From the NCBI GenBank assembly GCA_036377075.1, contig DASUZB010000338.1, positions 1 to 45,218 of the forward strand: a stretch of DNA of 45,218 nucleotides. The letters run 5' to 3'. The position numbers and the translations under genes were made by a program. Under the pieces are notes generated by a model. The model searched no databases, was not told the origin of the DNA, and saw nothing but the letters and a program-made list of their open reading frames with translations. This DNA is from DASUZB01 sp036377075 (GTDB lineage Bacteria > Actinomycetota > CALGFH01). The first letter of the stretch is position 1. Each line of letters begins with the position of its first letter. Positions 33,661 to 43,174 of the stretch are shown here, in pieces.

Positions 33661-34983
33661 ATGCAGTCGGACGCCATCGACGCTCCCGCCGCCCGGGCCG
33701 GCTCGCTGTTGCGCGCCGGCATCCTGGTCGCGCCCCTGATGGCGCTGGGCAACGGGCTCAACTACGTCTACAACATCGTGATGGCCCGGCTGCTCGGCCC
33801 GGCCGGCTACGGCGCCCTCGGCGCGCTGCTCGCGCTCGCCCTGATCGCGTCCGTGCCAGGGCTGGCGCTGCAGGTCGTGGTCGCGCGCCACACCGCCCTA
33901 CGGGCCGGCGACCGCCGCGCCGTCGCCGATCTGTGGTCGGCCACGCTGGCCGGGGTGGTGCTCGCCGGCCTCGCGCTCGGCCTGCGGGTCGCCGCGGCCA
34001 GCCCGTTACTCGCCGGCTACCTCCGGCTCGGCTCGCTCGCCCCGGCGCTGTGGCTGGCCGCCTCGGTGGCGCCGCTGCCGGCGCTCGCCGCGGTGCAGGG
34101 CATGCTGCAGGGCCGCGAGCGCTTCGCCCTCCTGGCCGTGGTGCTGGTCGCCGCCGCGGCGGGCAAGCTCGCCGCCGGCGTCGCCCTGGTCGCGCTCGGC
34201 ACCGGGGTGAACGGCGCGATCGCGGCGGTGGCGGTCGGCTCGCTGGCGGCGGTGCTGCTCGCCCTCGTCTGGGTCCGGCCGGACCGGCCGACCGCCGGGC
34301 GGACCGCCCGCGACTGGGCGCGGCTGCTGCCGCGCGGGCTGGGGCGCGAGGTGGCCGCGGCGACCGGCGGGATCCTCGGCCTGTTCGTGCTCGCCAACGT
34401 GGACGTGCTGCTGGCCCGCCACCACCTCGGCGCGGCCGCCTCCGGGCTCTACGCCGCCGGCGCCGTGGTGGCCAAGATCGCCTACTGGGCGCCCCAGTTC
34501 GTGGTCCTGATCGTGTTCCCGCGGATGGTCACGTCCAACGACCGTCGCCGCCTGCTGGCGCGCTCGGCCGGCTGCATGGCCGCCTTCGGGGCGCTGCTGG
34601 TCGCCGCGGCGGCCGCGGCCCCGCACCTGGCCGCCGGCCTCGCCTTCGGCCAGTCCTACCTCGCGGTCGGTCCGACGCTGCCGCTGTTCGCCGCGCTCGG
34701 CACCTGCCTCGCGCTGGTCCAGCTGGTGCTCTTCTCCGGCATCGCCAGCGCCGACGCCCGCCTCACGTTCCTGCTGGTCGCGGCCGTCGCCGCCGAGGTG
34801 GTCACGGTCTCGACCGTGCTGCACCGCTCGGTCGCCGAGATCGTCACGGTCGCCCTGGTGGTCGCCGCCACCCTGCTGGCAGGTGGCTGGCTGCTGGAAC
34901 GCGGCCGAACCGTCAGGGAGGTGGGCCAGCGCACCAAGCGGCGGAGGCCCACCGACCGTTTGGGTAAAGGCGAGGCACGATGA
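33661..34983 (+). CDS. Wzx/MurJ-type lipid-linked glycan flippase
   Basis: 440 residues, ATG 33661, with about 12-14 membrane helices. The first is preceded by GSLLRAGILVAPLMALGNGLNYVYNIVMARLLGPAGYGALGALLAL, typical of oligosaccharide flippases of the MOP superfamily. Arg and acidic residues line several helices. It would carry a lipid-linked glycan across the membrane for the AftD-like and GT-C enzymes outside. The last about 20 residues (GQRTKRRRPTDRLGKGEAR region) are encoded by a repeat also found at 44922-44958. Its stop overlaps the next start. There is no strong ribosome site at the ATG, so a nearby alternative start is possible. Confidence 0.82.
   Translation: MQSDAIDAPAARAGSLLRAGILVAPLMALGNGLNYVYNIVMARLLGPAGYGALGALLALALIASVPGLALQVVVARHTALRAGDRRAVADLWSATLAGVVLAGLALGLRVAAASPLLAGYLRLGSLAPALWLAASVAPLPALAAVQGMLQGRERFALLAVVLVAAAAGKLAAGVALVALGTGVNGAIAAVAVGSLAAVLLALVWVRPDRPTAGRTARDWARLLPRGLGREVAAATGGILGLFVLANVDVLLARHHLGAAASGLYAAGAVVAKIAYWAPQFVVLIVFPRMVTSNDRRRLLARSAGCMAAFGALLVAAAAAAPHLAAGLAFGQSYLAVGPTLPLFAALGTCLALVQLVLFSGIASADARLTFLLVAAVAAEVVTVSTVLHRSVAEIVTVALVVAATLLAGGWLLERGRTVREVGQRTKRRRPTDRLGKGEAR
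34925..34961 (+). repeat. 37-nt dispersed repeat within the flippase 3' end
   Basis: Begins GCCAGCGCACCAAGCGGCGG and ends CCCACCGACCGTTT. It matches the minus strand of 44922-44958 at 34 of 37 positions. It is in frame in the flippase gene and encodes its basic C-terminal tail. Confidence 0.65.
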
Positions 34984-37900
34984 TGGAGCGCACCCGGCTC
35001 GCCCTGCCCGCCCCGTCGACCGCCGCCACGGAGCGGGGCTGGCGGCGGCTGCGCCGCGGCGGGCGCGCCGAGCTGCTCGCCTACCTGGTGCTCGGTGCGC
35101 TGGTGCTGGCCGTGCTGGTGCTCACCGACCGCGGCATGGTCGCCCCGGACACCAAGCCCCACCTCTACCTGGCCCCCGCCCGCACGCTGCACGCCGCGCT
35201 CTCGGCCTGGCGGGAGGACCCGTACCTGGGCCAGCCCAACTTCGACGCCGGGGTCGCCCCGGTCGCCGTCCTGGTGATGGCGATCCGCGCGCTCGGCGTG
35301 CCCGCCTGGCTGGTCATCCGCCTCTGGCGCGCGCTGCTCCTGCTGGTCGCGGGCGCCGGCGCCGCCGTCCTGTACCAGCGGGTGGCCGGCGGGCTCGACG
35401 AGCGCGGCAGCGGCCGCGGGCACCCGGCCGGGCGGGTCGTCGCCGCCGCCCTCTACGTGGTCAACCCGTACGTGGTCGTCGCCGGGGCGAGCACCCCGGT
35501 GCTGCTGCCCTACGCGCTGCTGCCCTGGCTGCTGGTGGCGCTCGCCCGCAGCGTGCGCGAGCCGCGCTCGTGGCGCTGGCCGGCCGCGTTCGGGCTCGCC
35601 TTCTTCGCCTCGAGCGGCCTCAACGCCGGCATCGTCGGGCTGTTCATGCTGCTGGCCGTCCCCTGCTGGCTGGCGTTCGAGCGGCACGCGAACGGGCTGC
35701 CCTGGCGCCAGCTCCTGGTCGCCACCGGTCGCTGCCTGCTGCTGTCCCTGGCGGTGTCGCTCTACTGGCTCATTCCCGCCTTGCTGGCCAGCGGGACCGG
35801 CAGCAGGATCGCGACCGCCACCGAGGCGCCGCGCGACGTCGCCGCGCCGTCCTCCTACGCCGAGACCGTCCGCCTGCTCGGCCTGTGGACCCTGTACGGG
35901 CGCGCCGGCCCGCAGCCGTTCGTCCCGGGCATGATCGGCTTCCTGACCAACCCCCTGGTGGTGGTCTCCACCTTCCTGGTCCCGGTCGCCGCGGCGGGGG
36001 CGGCGCTGTTCAGCCGCTCGCGCGGCCGGGTGCTCGGCGCCTACCTGCTCGCGGTCGCCGTGCCGGTGATGGTCGGGCTGTTCCCGCCGGGTGCCTCCTC
36101 ACCCTTCGGGCGCCTGCTCGAGGGGGCCTTCGACCGGGTCCCGGGGGCGATCGCCTTCCGCACCACCAACAAGGCCGGCGCCCTCGCCGCGCTCGGCATC
36201 GCCATGCTGGTCGCGCTCGGCGCGGCCGAGCTGGCCACCCGCCCCGGGCTGCGCGACTGGGTGCGGACCGCCGCCGCGGCGGCCGGGGCCGTGGTGCTGG
36301 CCCTGGCGGTGCTGCCGGCCTGGACGGGCGGGCTGAACCTCGCCCGCTTCCGCATCCCCGACTACTGGTACCAGGCCGCCCACGACCTCAACCTCGGGTC
36401 GTCGACGAACCGCGTGCTGATGGTGCCCGGCGAGGTCCTCGCCGACTACCGCTGGGGCCTGAACGGTCCCGACGACCTCAACGAGTCGCTGCTGACGCGG
36501 CCGTCGGCGGTGCGCGTCACCGTCCCCAACGGCTCGGCCGCGCAGAGCAACTTCATGGCCGCGCTGGACACCGCGCTCGGCAACGGCGCGCCCGAGGCGG
36601 GCACCGTCAGCGCCATGGCCCGCTACATCGGGGCCGACGAGGTGCTGGCGCGCTACGACACCCGCTGGGAGGCGATCGACGGCCCGCGCCCGGCAGCCCT
36701 GGAGGGCACCCTGCGCCGCGACCCAGGGCTGCACCAGGGAGCGGCCTACGGCCGGCCGGGGGAGAACACCGTCGCCGGGCGGGACGCGGGCCCCGGCGAC
36801 GCCGGCCTCTCGCCGCTCGAGCGCTTCTCCGTCACCGGCAGCCAGCCGATCCTGCACACCGAGCCGTCCACCGGCACGTTACTGGTCGACGGCGACAACT
36901 TTGCCCTGCCAGGACTCGCCGGCCAGGGGCTGCTCAACGGGCAGCCGGCCATCCGGCTGCTCGGCGAGACCACCCCCGAGGAGGCCGCCGTCGCCATGGA
37001 CGACGGCGCCCGCATCGTGCTGACCGACACGGCGCGGCGCCGCGCCTGGGAGATCCACCGGACGGGCCAGTCGTTCTCGCCCACCCTGCTGGCCGACGAC
37101 CCGATCCCCAAGCAGTACGACGGGCTCAACCTGACCGACGACCCGTCGGAGCAGAGCGTCACCGAGCTGGAGGGCGCCAGGGCGGTCCGCGCGACCAGCT
37201 CGGGCACGGTGTTCGGGCTGCTGCCGTCGGGCAAGCCCGCCTACGCCTTCGACGGCGACCCGCGCACCGCCTGGGTCACCGGCGGCTTCGGCACCGCCGT
37301 GGGCCAGTCGATCACCATCGAGTTCGGCCGCAAGCTCCGCGTCTCCGAGGTGAGCCTGCGGCCCTTGCAGTTCGACCCGGTGCGGATCAGCTCGGTCCGG
37401 ATCACGCTCAACGGCCACGCGACCGACGTCGACATGCCCGACCGGCCCGAGGTGGCGGTGCCGCTGCCCCCGACCGAGGCCTTCGGCATGACCGTCGAGA
37501 TCACCGGCGTCCACGGCAGCGGGGGCCTGAACTCGGTCGGCTTCTCCGAGATCAGCATCCCCGGCGTCAGGGTCAGCGACCGCGTCCGCCTGCCCGACCG
37601 CTTCCGCCAGGTGGTCGACTCGTTCGACCAGCCGGCCCGCGAACGGCTCGCCACCACCCCGATCGACGTGCTGCTGAGCAGGGTGGCCGGCGACCCGAGG
37701 CGGACCGACGACGACGAGGAGAGCGAGCTGTCGCGCAGCTTCTGGCTGCCGGACACGCGCACCTTCCGGGCGTCGGGCAGGATGTCGGCCAGCGTCGGCC
37801 TGCCCGAGCCGGTGATCGACCGCCTCGCCGGCGCGTCCACCAGCGCCACCGCCACCTCCTCGTCGCGCGCGTTCGGCTCGCCGACGGTGCGGGCCTCGCG

Positions 37901-38840
37901 GGCGTTCGACGGCATCCGCGACACCGCCTGGATCCCGGCCAGCCGCGGCGAGGGGGAGTGGATCCAGGCGGACTTCCCCGCCCGTGAGCTCGACCACGTG
38001 GTCGTCCGCCAGGACATCCCCAAGGACCTCGGCAACAAGCAGTTGCTCGACAAGGCGGTGAAGGCCGAGCTGTCGATCGACGGCCAGCCGATCAAGCGGG
38101 TGACGCTCGGCACGCCGGTGACCCGGATCGACTTCGCCAAGCGCACCGCCCACCAGGCGCGGCTGACCATCGACGAGGTGGCGGGGCTCGGCGGCGGCAT
38201 CCGGATCAGTGAGTTCCAGGTCGGCGGCATCCGCCTCGAGGACGCCCGCAACGCGGAGTCGGCGAAGGTCAAGAGCTGTGTCGAGGTCGGCCGCATCGAC
38301 GGGACTCCCCTGCGGGTCTCGCCCGCCGTCAGCCTCGACGTCCTGACCAGCGGCGCCGCGGTGTTCTTCGAGCCGTGCCCCGGCCAGCCGCTGCGCCTCG
38401 GCCCCGGTGTCCACCGGCTGACGGCCGACCCCGGCTGGCTGCTCGACCTGCTGCACCTGGAGTCGAGCTCGGGCGCCGACGGGCGCAAGCTGCGCCTGGT
38501 CAGGCAGCTGCCGTCCTCGCCGCGGGTGAACGTGATCAGCTCCTCCCCGACCTCGGCCACGGTCTCGACCGAGGCCGCCCACGGCGGCTACTACCTGGTG
38601 CTCGGGCAGGGCTACGACCCGCGCTGGCAGGCCAGCATGGACGGCCGCTCGCTGGGGGCGCCGGTCCTGATCGACGGCTACTCGACCGGCTGGCGCATCA
38701 CCGAACCCCGCTCGCACGTGATCACCGTGCGGTACGCGCCGCAGCGCCTGGCCTCGGCGTCGCTGGCCGCCTCGCTGCTGGCGATCGCGCTGCTGGTCGG
38801 GCTGGTACTGCGGCCGCGGTGGCGTTGGAGGCGACCGTGA
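34980..38840 (+). CDS. AftD-like alpha-arabinofuranosyltransferase (DUF3367)
   Basis: 1286 residues. The N-terminal about 450 residues are polytopic and start with an acidic first-loop motif (MVAPDTKPHLYLAP), as in AftD, where an Asp of this loop serves catalysis with decaprenyl-phospho-arabinose. Residues about 460-740 are the soluble DUF3367 region (DYWYQAAHDLNLGSSTNRVLMVPGE..). Two discoidin-like beta-sandwiches follow, at about 743-860 (YAFDGDPRTAWVTG) and about 970-1085 (RAFDGIRDTAWIPA), probably binding glycan. A last helix (about 1256-1278) ends the protein. Mycobacterial AftD branches the arabinan; here the polymer is unknown. ATG 34980 or 34983 is possible. It is coupled to flippase and next gene. 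Confidence 0.85.
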   Translation: MMERTRLALPAPSTAATERGWRRLRRGGRAELLAYLVLGALVLAVLVLTDRGMVAPDTKPHLYLAPARTLHAALSAWREDPYLGQPNFDAGVAPVAVLVMAIRALGVPAWLVIRLWRALLLLVAGAGAAVLYQRVAGGLDERGSGRGHPAGRVVAAALYVVNPYVVVAGASTPVLLPYALLPWLLVALARSVREPRSWRWPAAFGLAFFASSGLNAGIVGLFMLLAVPCWLAFERHANGLPWRQLLVATGRCLLLSLAVSLYWLIPALLASGTGSRIATATEAPRDVAAPSSYAETVRLLGLWTLYGRAGPQPFVPGMIGFLTNPLVVVSTFLVPVAAAGAALFSRSRGRVLGAYLLAVAVPVMVGLFPPGASSPFGRLLEGAFDRVPGAIAFRTTNKAGALAALGIAMLVALGAAELATRPGLRDWVRTAAAAAGAVVLALAVLPAWTGGLNLARFRIPDYWYQAAHDLNLGSSTNRVLMVPGEVLADYRWGLNGPDDLNESLLTRPSAVRVTVPNGSAAQSNFMAALDTALGNGAPEAGTVSAMARYIGADEVLARYDTRWEAIDGPRPAALEGTLRRDPGLHQGAAYGRPGENTVAGRDAGPGDAGLSPLERFSVTGSQPILHTEPSTGTLLVDGDNFALPGLAGQGLLNGQPAIRLLGETTPEEAAVAMDDGARIVLTDTARRRAWEIHRTGQSFSPTLLADDPIPKQYDGLNLTDDPSEQSVTELEGARAVRATSSGTVFGLLPSGKPAYAFDGDPRTAWVTGGFGTAVGQSITIEFGRKLRVSEVSLRPLQFDPVRISSVRITLNGHATDVDMPDRPEVAVPLPPTEAFGMTVEITGVHGSGGLNSVGFSEISIPGVRVSDRVRLPDRFRQVVDSFDQPARERLATTPIDVLLSRVAGDPRRTDDDEESELSRSFWLPDTRTFRASGRMSASVGLPEPVIDRLAGASTSATATSSSRAFGSPTVRASRAFDGIRDTAWIPASRGEGEWIQADFPARELDHVVVRQDIPKDLGNKQLLDKAVKAELSIDGQPIKRVTLGTPVTRIDFAKRTAHQARLTIDEVAGLGGGIRISEFQVGGIRLEDARNAESAKVKSCVEVGRIDGTPLRVSPAVSLDVLTSGAAVFFEPCPGQPLRLGPGVHRLTADPGWLLDLLHLESSSGADGRKLRLVRQLPSSPRVNVISSSPTSATVSTEAAHGGYYLVLGQGYDPRWQASMDGRSLGAPVLIDGYSTGWRITEPRSHVITVRYAPQRLASASLAASLLAIALLVGLVLRPRWRWRRP

Positions 38841-39892
38841 GCAGGACGCTCGCCGCGCCCGTCGGGCTGGTGCTGCTGCTGTGGCTGCTCGGCGGGCGGA
38901 TCGGCCTGTTCATCGGCCTCGCCATCGCGGTCGTGGACTGGTTCCTGCGGCCTCCCCCCACGCTGTTCCTGCGGGCCTCGCTGCTGGGCTTCTGCCTGCT
39001 GCCGGTCGCGGTGGTGATCCGCGGCCTGCCGCGGCCGTCGACCGTGACCCCCCTGTTCGCCGGCAGCAACCTGGTCGCCCACTACCTCGCCGGCACGGCG
39101 CTCGCCCTGCTGGTCCTCGGCATCCTGCGGGACGTCCGGCCCGCCCCGATACTCCGCGGCCCGGGGAACGGGCCGCCGCCCAACGGCTACGAGCCCAAGC
39201 CCTTGCCCTCCCCGCCGGTCCAGGAGCGCCTCCCCGCTCCCGACGGCGCCAGCTCGGCGGGCAACGGCGCCCGCGAGGCCCAGCCGGCCCTCCCCAGCGC
39301 CACCCACCCTCCCCTGTGGAAACCGGGCCGCCGGCCGGGCGCCGCAGCCGCACCGCCGCCCAAGGAGGCACCGCCGATCCACCCGCCGCTGTGGGACCCT
39401 GCCCGCAACCGCCCCCCTCCCGGAGCCACCACGGCCGGCGGTCCGGTGGAACACCCCGTGGAACCTCCGGTGGAACCCATCCGGGAGGCGCCGCCGACCC
39501 ACCCACCCCTCAGGGATCCCGCCCGCGGCCCGCGCCCTACCGGCCCGACTGAGGTCACCGGCCCTGCGGCCCCAACCGGCGCCACCGGCACCGGCGCGGC
39601 GGAGCCATCCGACGAAGCGACCAGCCCGCCTGCCGAGCGGCCGGCGGTCCTCGAGCAGGCCGAGGACCGGCCCGGTGGGGAGGGCAGGCGGCACCCGCCC
39701 GAACTCCGGATCGCCGGCGAGCCGCTCTGGACGGAGGCCGGCCGCGGCGAGGCGGCGGCCCAGGACGAAGAGCGTCGCTCCCGCGAGCGGGAAGGCGACG
39801 GCGGGTCCGTGGCACCGTCCGACCGGCGCGAGGACTCGCCCGCCTCGGAGAGCCCGCCCACTCCGGAGCGCGGGCAGGAACCCGAACGGTGA
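38837..39892 (+). CDS. Membrane protein with long Pro-rich tail and HPPLW repeats
   Basis: 351 residues, GTG 38837 overlapping the previous stop. The N-terminal about 100 residues hold three or four membrane helices. The remaining 250 are disordered and rich in Pro, Ala, Gly and Arg/Glu. A repeat recurs three times: THPPLWKPGR, IHPPLWDPAR, THPPLRDPAR, at intervals of about 25-40 residues. The ending is acidic and basic mixed (RSREREGDGG.., PERGQEPER). I do not recognise a family. The tail may be cytoplasmic or in the wall; topology is unclear. The gene is coupled to both neighbours, so it is part of the glycan operon. Confidence 0.65.
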   Translation: MSRTLAAPVGLVLLLWLLGGRIGLFIGLAIAVVDWFLRPPPTLFLRASLLGFCLLPVAVVIRGLPRPSTVTPLFAGSNLVAHYLAGTALALLVLGILRDVRPAPILRGPGNGPPPNGYEPKPLPSPPVQERLPAPDGASSAGNGAREAQPALPSATHPPLWKPGRRPGAAAAPPPKEAPPIHPPLWDPARNRPPPGATTAGGPVEHPVEPPVEPIREAPPTHPPLRDPARGPRPTGPTEVTGPAAPTGATGTGAAEPSDEATSPPAERPAVLEQAEDRPGGEGRRHPPELRIAGEPLWTEAGRGEAAAQDEERRSREREGDGGSVAPSDRREDSPASESPPTPERGQEPER

Positions 39893-40788
39893 GCGAATCG
39901 AGCGCTGGCCCGGTGAGGTCGCGAGGCGTCGGCGGCGGTCGAAGGACTGCCGAGGACCAGCCCGAGGCCGAGGGGCGCGGGGTGGCGCTGGTGTCGGTAG
40001 TGGTGCCGACGCGGAACTCGGGGCGCACGATCGCGACCTGCCTCGAATCCGTGCGCGACCAGCGCTGGCCCGCGGTCGAGCTGATCGTGGTCGACAACGC
40101 CAGCACCGACGGGACCAGGGAGGTCGCCGAGCGGCTGGCCGACGCGGTGGTGGAGGCGGGGCCGGAGCGCAGCGCGCAGCGCAACGAGGGCATCGCCAGG
40201 GCCGGCGGCGACTGGGTGCTGTGGGTGGACGCCGACATGGAGCTGCCCCCCGACACCGTGGAGCGCTCGCTCGACGCCGCCCGCGAGGCCGACGCCACCG
40301 CCGTGTTCGTCCCCGAGGTCAGCGTCGGGCCCGGCTACTGGACCCGCTGCCGGGCGCTGGAGCGGCGCTGCTACGCCGGCGAGCCGCTGATCGAGGCGCC
40401 ACGCCTGGTCCGCACCGCCTACCTCCGCCGGGTCGGCGGCTTCGACCAACGGCTGACCGGACCGGAGGACGCCGCGCTGCGCAACCGCATGCTCGCCGAC
40501 GGGATCGGGCTCGCCTGGGCGGACACGACCATCGTCCACCACGAGGGGCGGCTCAGCCTCGCCGGCGTGATGCGCAAGCGCTTCTACTACGGCCGCACCG
40601 TCCCGGCCTACCGGCGCGCCCACCCCGGCGCGGTCTCCGGCCAGGCGGGCGCCACCCTGCGCGCGATGTGGCGCCACCGGCGCCTGCTCGCCGCCGACCC
40701 CGCCCACGCCGCCGGCATGGTGGTGCTGCGTGCCTGCGAGGTTGCCGCCTGGCTGGCCGGCGCGGCCGCCGGCAGCCGCCGGCGGTAG
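39889..40788 (+). CDS. Glycosyltransferase family 2
   Basis: 299 residues, GTG start overlapping the previous stop (GTGA). Residues 1-34 are a polar leader. The GT2 fold follows: VSVVVPTRNSGRTIATCLESVRDQ, ELIVVDNASTDGT, the metal-binding DAD (WVDADMELPP) and VGGFDQRLTGPEDAALRNRM with the catalytic-type ED motif. The C-terminal end is helical (AAGMVVLRACEVAAWLAGAAAG) and may touch the membrane. It is the last plus-strand gene in this operon and converges on the GT4 gene. Confidence 0.9.
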   Translation: MSESSAGPVRSRGVGGGRRTAEDQPEAEGRGVALVSVVVPTRNSGRTIATCLESVRDQRWPAVELIVVDNASTDGTREVAERLADAVVEAGPERSAQRNEGIARAGGDWVLWVDADMELPPDTVERSLDAAREADATAVFVPEVSVGPGYWTRCRALERRCYAGEPLIEAPRLVRTAYLRRVGGFDQRLTGPEDAALRNRMLADGIGLAWADTTIVHHEGRLSLAGVMRKRFYYGRTVPAYRRAHPGAVSGQAGATLRAMWRHRRLLAADPAHAAGMVVLRACEVAAWLAGAAAGSRRR

Positions 40789-40793
40789 CCGGC

Positions 40794-41885
40794 TCAGCTC
40801 GCCGTGGCGCGGCGGAACGCCTCGCCCATGCGCGCGCTCTGGCGGCGCAGCTCGTGGTGCTCGACGGCGACGCGGCGGTTCTCCGCGCCCACGGCGGCGC
40901 GCCTGGCCGGGTCGGCCAGGAAGCCGAGCAGCGCCTCGGCCAGCGCCTCGGGATCGTCGGGCACGCGCTCGTTCGGTGGCCGCACCGCCTCGTGGTTGGA
41001 GCCGCACGCGGTGGTGACCACCGCCAGGCCGCTCGCCATCGCCTCCACGTAGGCCAGGCCGAACTGCTCGTTCCAGACCGGGGTCGGCCGCGGGGCGGTG
41101 ACGAACACCGCCGCGCGGCGCAGCTCGCCGGCGACCCCCTCGCGGCTGCTGGCGCCCAGGTAGGTCACGGCGGAGCCGTCCCGGGCGGCCTCGCGGCGCA
41201 CCAGGTCCTCCAGCGGGCCGCGGCCGACCACCCGCAGCACGGCCTCCGGCAGGCGCGCCCGGACCAGCCGGAACGCGTCGAGCACCCGGTCGACGCCCTT
41301 GTTCGGGGCGAGCGGCGAGACGAAGATCGCCACCGGCGAGGGCTGCGGCGCCTCCGCCGGGTGGAACAGCTCGGTGTCGATCCCCGGGAGCACCACGGGG
41401 CAGCGCTCCGGCGGCAGGCCGAGCGCGACGCAGTGGTCGCGGGCCGCCTCCACGAAGCAGAGGAAGAGGTCCGCCCCGAGGGCGCGGCGCAGCGCCTGGC
41501 GGTAGGGCGGCAGGCGGTACAGGGGGATGTCGGGGTCGTTGGCCCACACCAGCACCGCCTGGCGCCGGCCGCGGCGCCTGGCGAACGCGCTGGCCTGGCC
41601 GGTCACCAGCGAGCACAGCTCGAGCGAGGCGACCCAGTCGCGCTGGTCGACCTCTGGCCCGGACAGCGCCCCGAGGCCGCGCAGCCACGCGAGCGCCCCC
41701 GCCTCGACGAAGCGCCCGATCGGCCGCCGGTAGGGGCGCTCGACGAAGTCGACCGCCTCCGGCGGCCGCGGGCTTCCCACCGCCGTCACCGCCGCCCGCG
41801 GCATCAGCGACAGCCAGTGCAGCTCCCGCCAGGGCCGCTGGTCGGGCAGCATGAACCAGAGCATGCGGAGCGGACCCTGCTCCAC
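40794..41885 (-). CDS. Glycosyltransferase family 4
   Basis: 363 residues, GTG 41885 with GGAGGA upstream. The C-terminal half has VAIFVSPLAPNKGVDRVLDAFRLVRARLPEAVLRVVGRGPLEDL and PVWNEQFGLAYVEAMASGLAVVTTACGSNHEAVRPPNERV, where EQFGLAYVEA is the GT4 donor motif. The N-terminal half (MLWFMLPDQRPWREL..) is divergent, so the acceptor is unknown. An internal ATG seven codons in is an alternative start. Confidence 0.88.
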   Translation of the reverse strand: MEQGPLRMLWFMLPDQRPWRELHWLSLMPRAAVTAVGSPRPPEAVDFVERPYRRPIGRFVEAGALAWLRGLGALSGPEVDQRDWVASLELCSLVTGQASAFARRRGRRQAVLVWANDPDIPLYRLPPYRQALRRALGADLFLCFVEAARDHCVALGLPPERCPVVLPGIDTELFHPAEAPQPSPVAIFVSPLAPNKGVDRVLDAFRLVRARLPEAVLRVVGRGPLEDLVRREAARDGSAVTYLGASSREGVAGELRRAAVFVTAPRPTPVWNEQFGLAYVEAMASGLAVVTTACGSNHEAVRPPNERVPDDPEALAEALLGFLADPARRAAVGAENRRVAVEHHELRRQSARMGEAFRRATAS

Positions 41886-41968
41886 CAGACCGTCCTCCCT
41901 GCCCGCCCCGACCTCTCCAGCGCGCGCCGTGCGGCGCGACGACGAACGCCGAGCTTAATACCTCGCCA

Positions 41969-42919
41969 CTAATACCAGTGGTGGGCGACCCAGAAGGCCA
42001 TCGCCGCCCCTGCCGTGCCGTAGCGGTCGTGCACGTAGGCGCGGAAGGCGGCGAGCTGCCGGCGGCAGTCGGTGGTGGCGTAGGCGACGCCGAGGTAGCG
42101 CAGGCGCTGGTCGAGCAGCAGCTGCCCGAGGCCGAACGCGCTGGACGTGGGGTTCGCCGCGGTCGGGTCGCCACCCGACTCGTGGGCGATGACGAACCAC
42201 TCGGCCGGTGAGGTCCCGGAGAGGTCACAGCGCCAGCCGCGGCCCAGCGGGCCGCCCCGGCCGGCCAGCGCGGCCTCGACGGCGGCGCGGTGCGCCGCCA
42301 GGCGGCGTTCCCGCTCCGCCTCCAGCGCCCGCCTGACCTCGGCGTCCGCCTGGTCGAGCAGCGCCTGCACCGCGGCCAGCTCGGCCGCGAGGGCGGCGCG
42401 GCGGCCGGCCAAGCGCGCCGCCGAGGCGCGCACGCCCTCCTGACCGTGGCGCAGCTCGGCCAGCGCCAGGTCGACCCGGTCCCTGGCCCCCTCGGCGCCA
42501 TCGAGCGCGCCGCGCCGCTGCTCGATCGAGGCACTGGCGACCCGGGTGGCCAGTGCCAGCGCCGCCGGGTCACCGGAGGCGAGCAGCAGCTCGAAGGGGG
42601 CCAGCGGTCCCTGCGCGTAGAGGTCGCGGACCTGCTCGCGGTAGCCGGCCCCGGCCTCGGCCAGGGCCTGCTCGGCCTCGTCGAGCTGCTGCTCCCGCCG
42701 GGTCGCCTCGGCGACCAGCGCGTCGACCCGCGCCTGCTCCACGTCGGCCGCCGCGGCCAGGCGCTCGGCCCGCCCGGTCAGATCGGCGACCCGGCGCCGC
42801 AGCTCCGCCGCCCGCGCCTTGGCGACCGCGGGCGGCGGCCGCTCCGGACCCGCCAGCGCCGGCTGGCAGGCGCCGGCCAGCAGCACCGCCAGCAGCGCGC
42901 CCGCCAAGGAGGTCCGCAT
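41969..42919 (-). CDS. Secreted coiled-coil protein with C-terminal lytic-transglycosylase-like domain
   Basis: 316 residues. A signal peptide (MRTSLAGALLAVLLAGACQPALA) with a marginal lipobox is followed by a coiled coil (about 33-215: AKARAAELRRRVADLTGRAERLAAAADVEQARVDALVAEATRREQQLDEA..) like those of PcsB/CwlO proteins. The C-terminal 85 residues (EWFVIAHESGGDPTAANPTSSAFGLGQLLLDQRLRYL..YVHDRYGTAGAAMAFWVAHHWY) have the E-S-G-G-D and AFGLGQ signatures of transglycosylase-like domains, with Glu of HESGG the expected acid. Coiled coils of this kind are held inactive until FtsEX-type signals. The gene is in the glycan locus, on the minus strand. A GC hairpin (CGCGCCGTGCGGCGCG, near 41921) follows it. 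Confidence 0.82.
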   Translation of the reverse strand: MRTSLAGALLAVLLAGACQPALAGPERPPPAVAKARAAELRRRVADLTGRAERLAAAADVEQARVDALVAEATRREQQLDEAEQALAEAGAGYREQVRDLYAQGPLAPFELLLASGDPAALALATRVASASIEQRRGALDGAEGARDRVDLALAELRHGQEGVRASAARLAGRRAALAAELAAVQALLDQADAEVRRALEAERERRLAAHRAAVEAALAGRGGPLGRGWRCDLSGTSPAEWFVIAHESGGDPTAANPTSSAFGLGQLLLDQRLRYLGVAYATTDCRRQLAAFRAYVHDRYGTAGAAMAFWVAHHWY

Positions 42920-43174
42920 CAGGCTCCCACCGGATCGGGGTCCCGGCCCTCCTCGCCCATTCGGACTTTCCAGCACAGACTTGAGCCCGCGAGCCGGGCC
43001 GACCGGGACACCGGCACGACAACGGGCGAGCCCGGCGGAACGGGCGGATGCGGCCACCGCGGTGAGCGATGGCAAGATACGTGGCGCCCGGAAGACGGGC
43101 GCAGGCGGCAGAGGAGCGGACCCCGGAGGATCGTGCCGACCGAGCGGACCGACCAGGACCACCGGCCAGGGAAC

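Noticed and set aside
39187..42573. 1128-codon open frame on the minus strand
   Set aside because: It runs across the plus-strand GT2 gene and out of frame through the real minus-strand GT4 and transglycosylase genes; composition is Arg/Gly/Ala noise.
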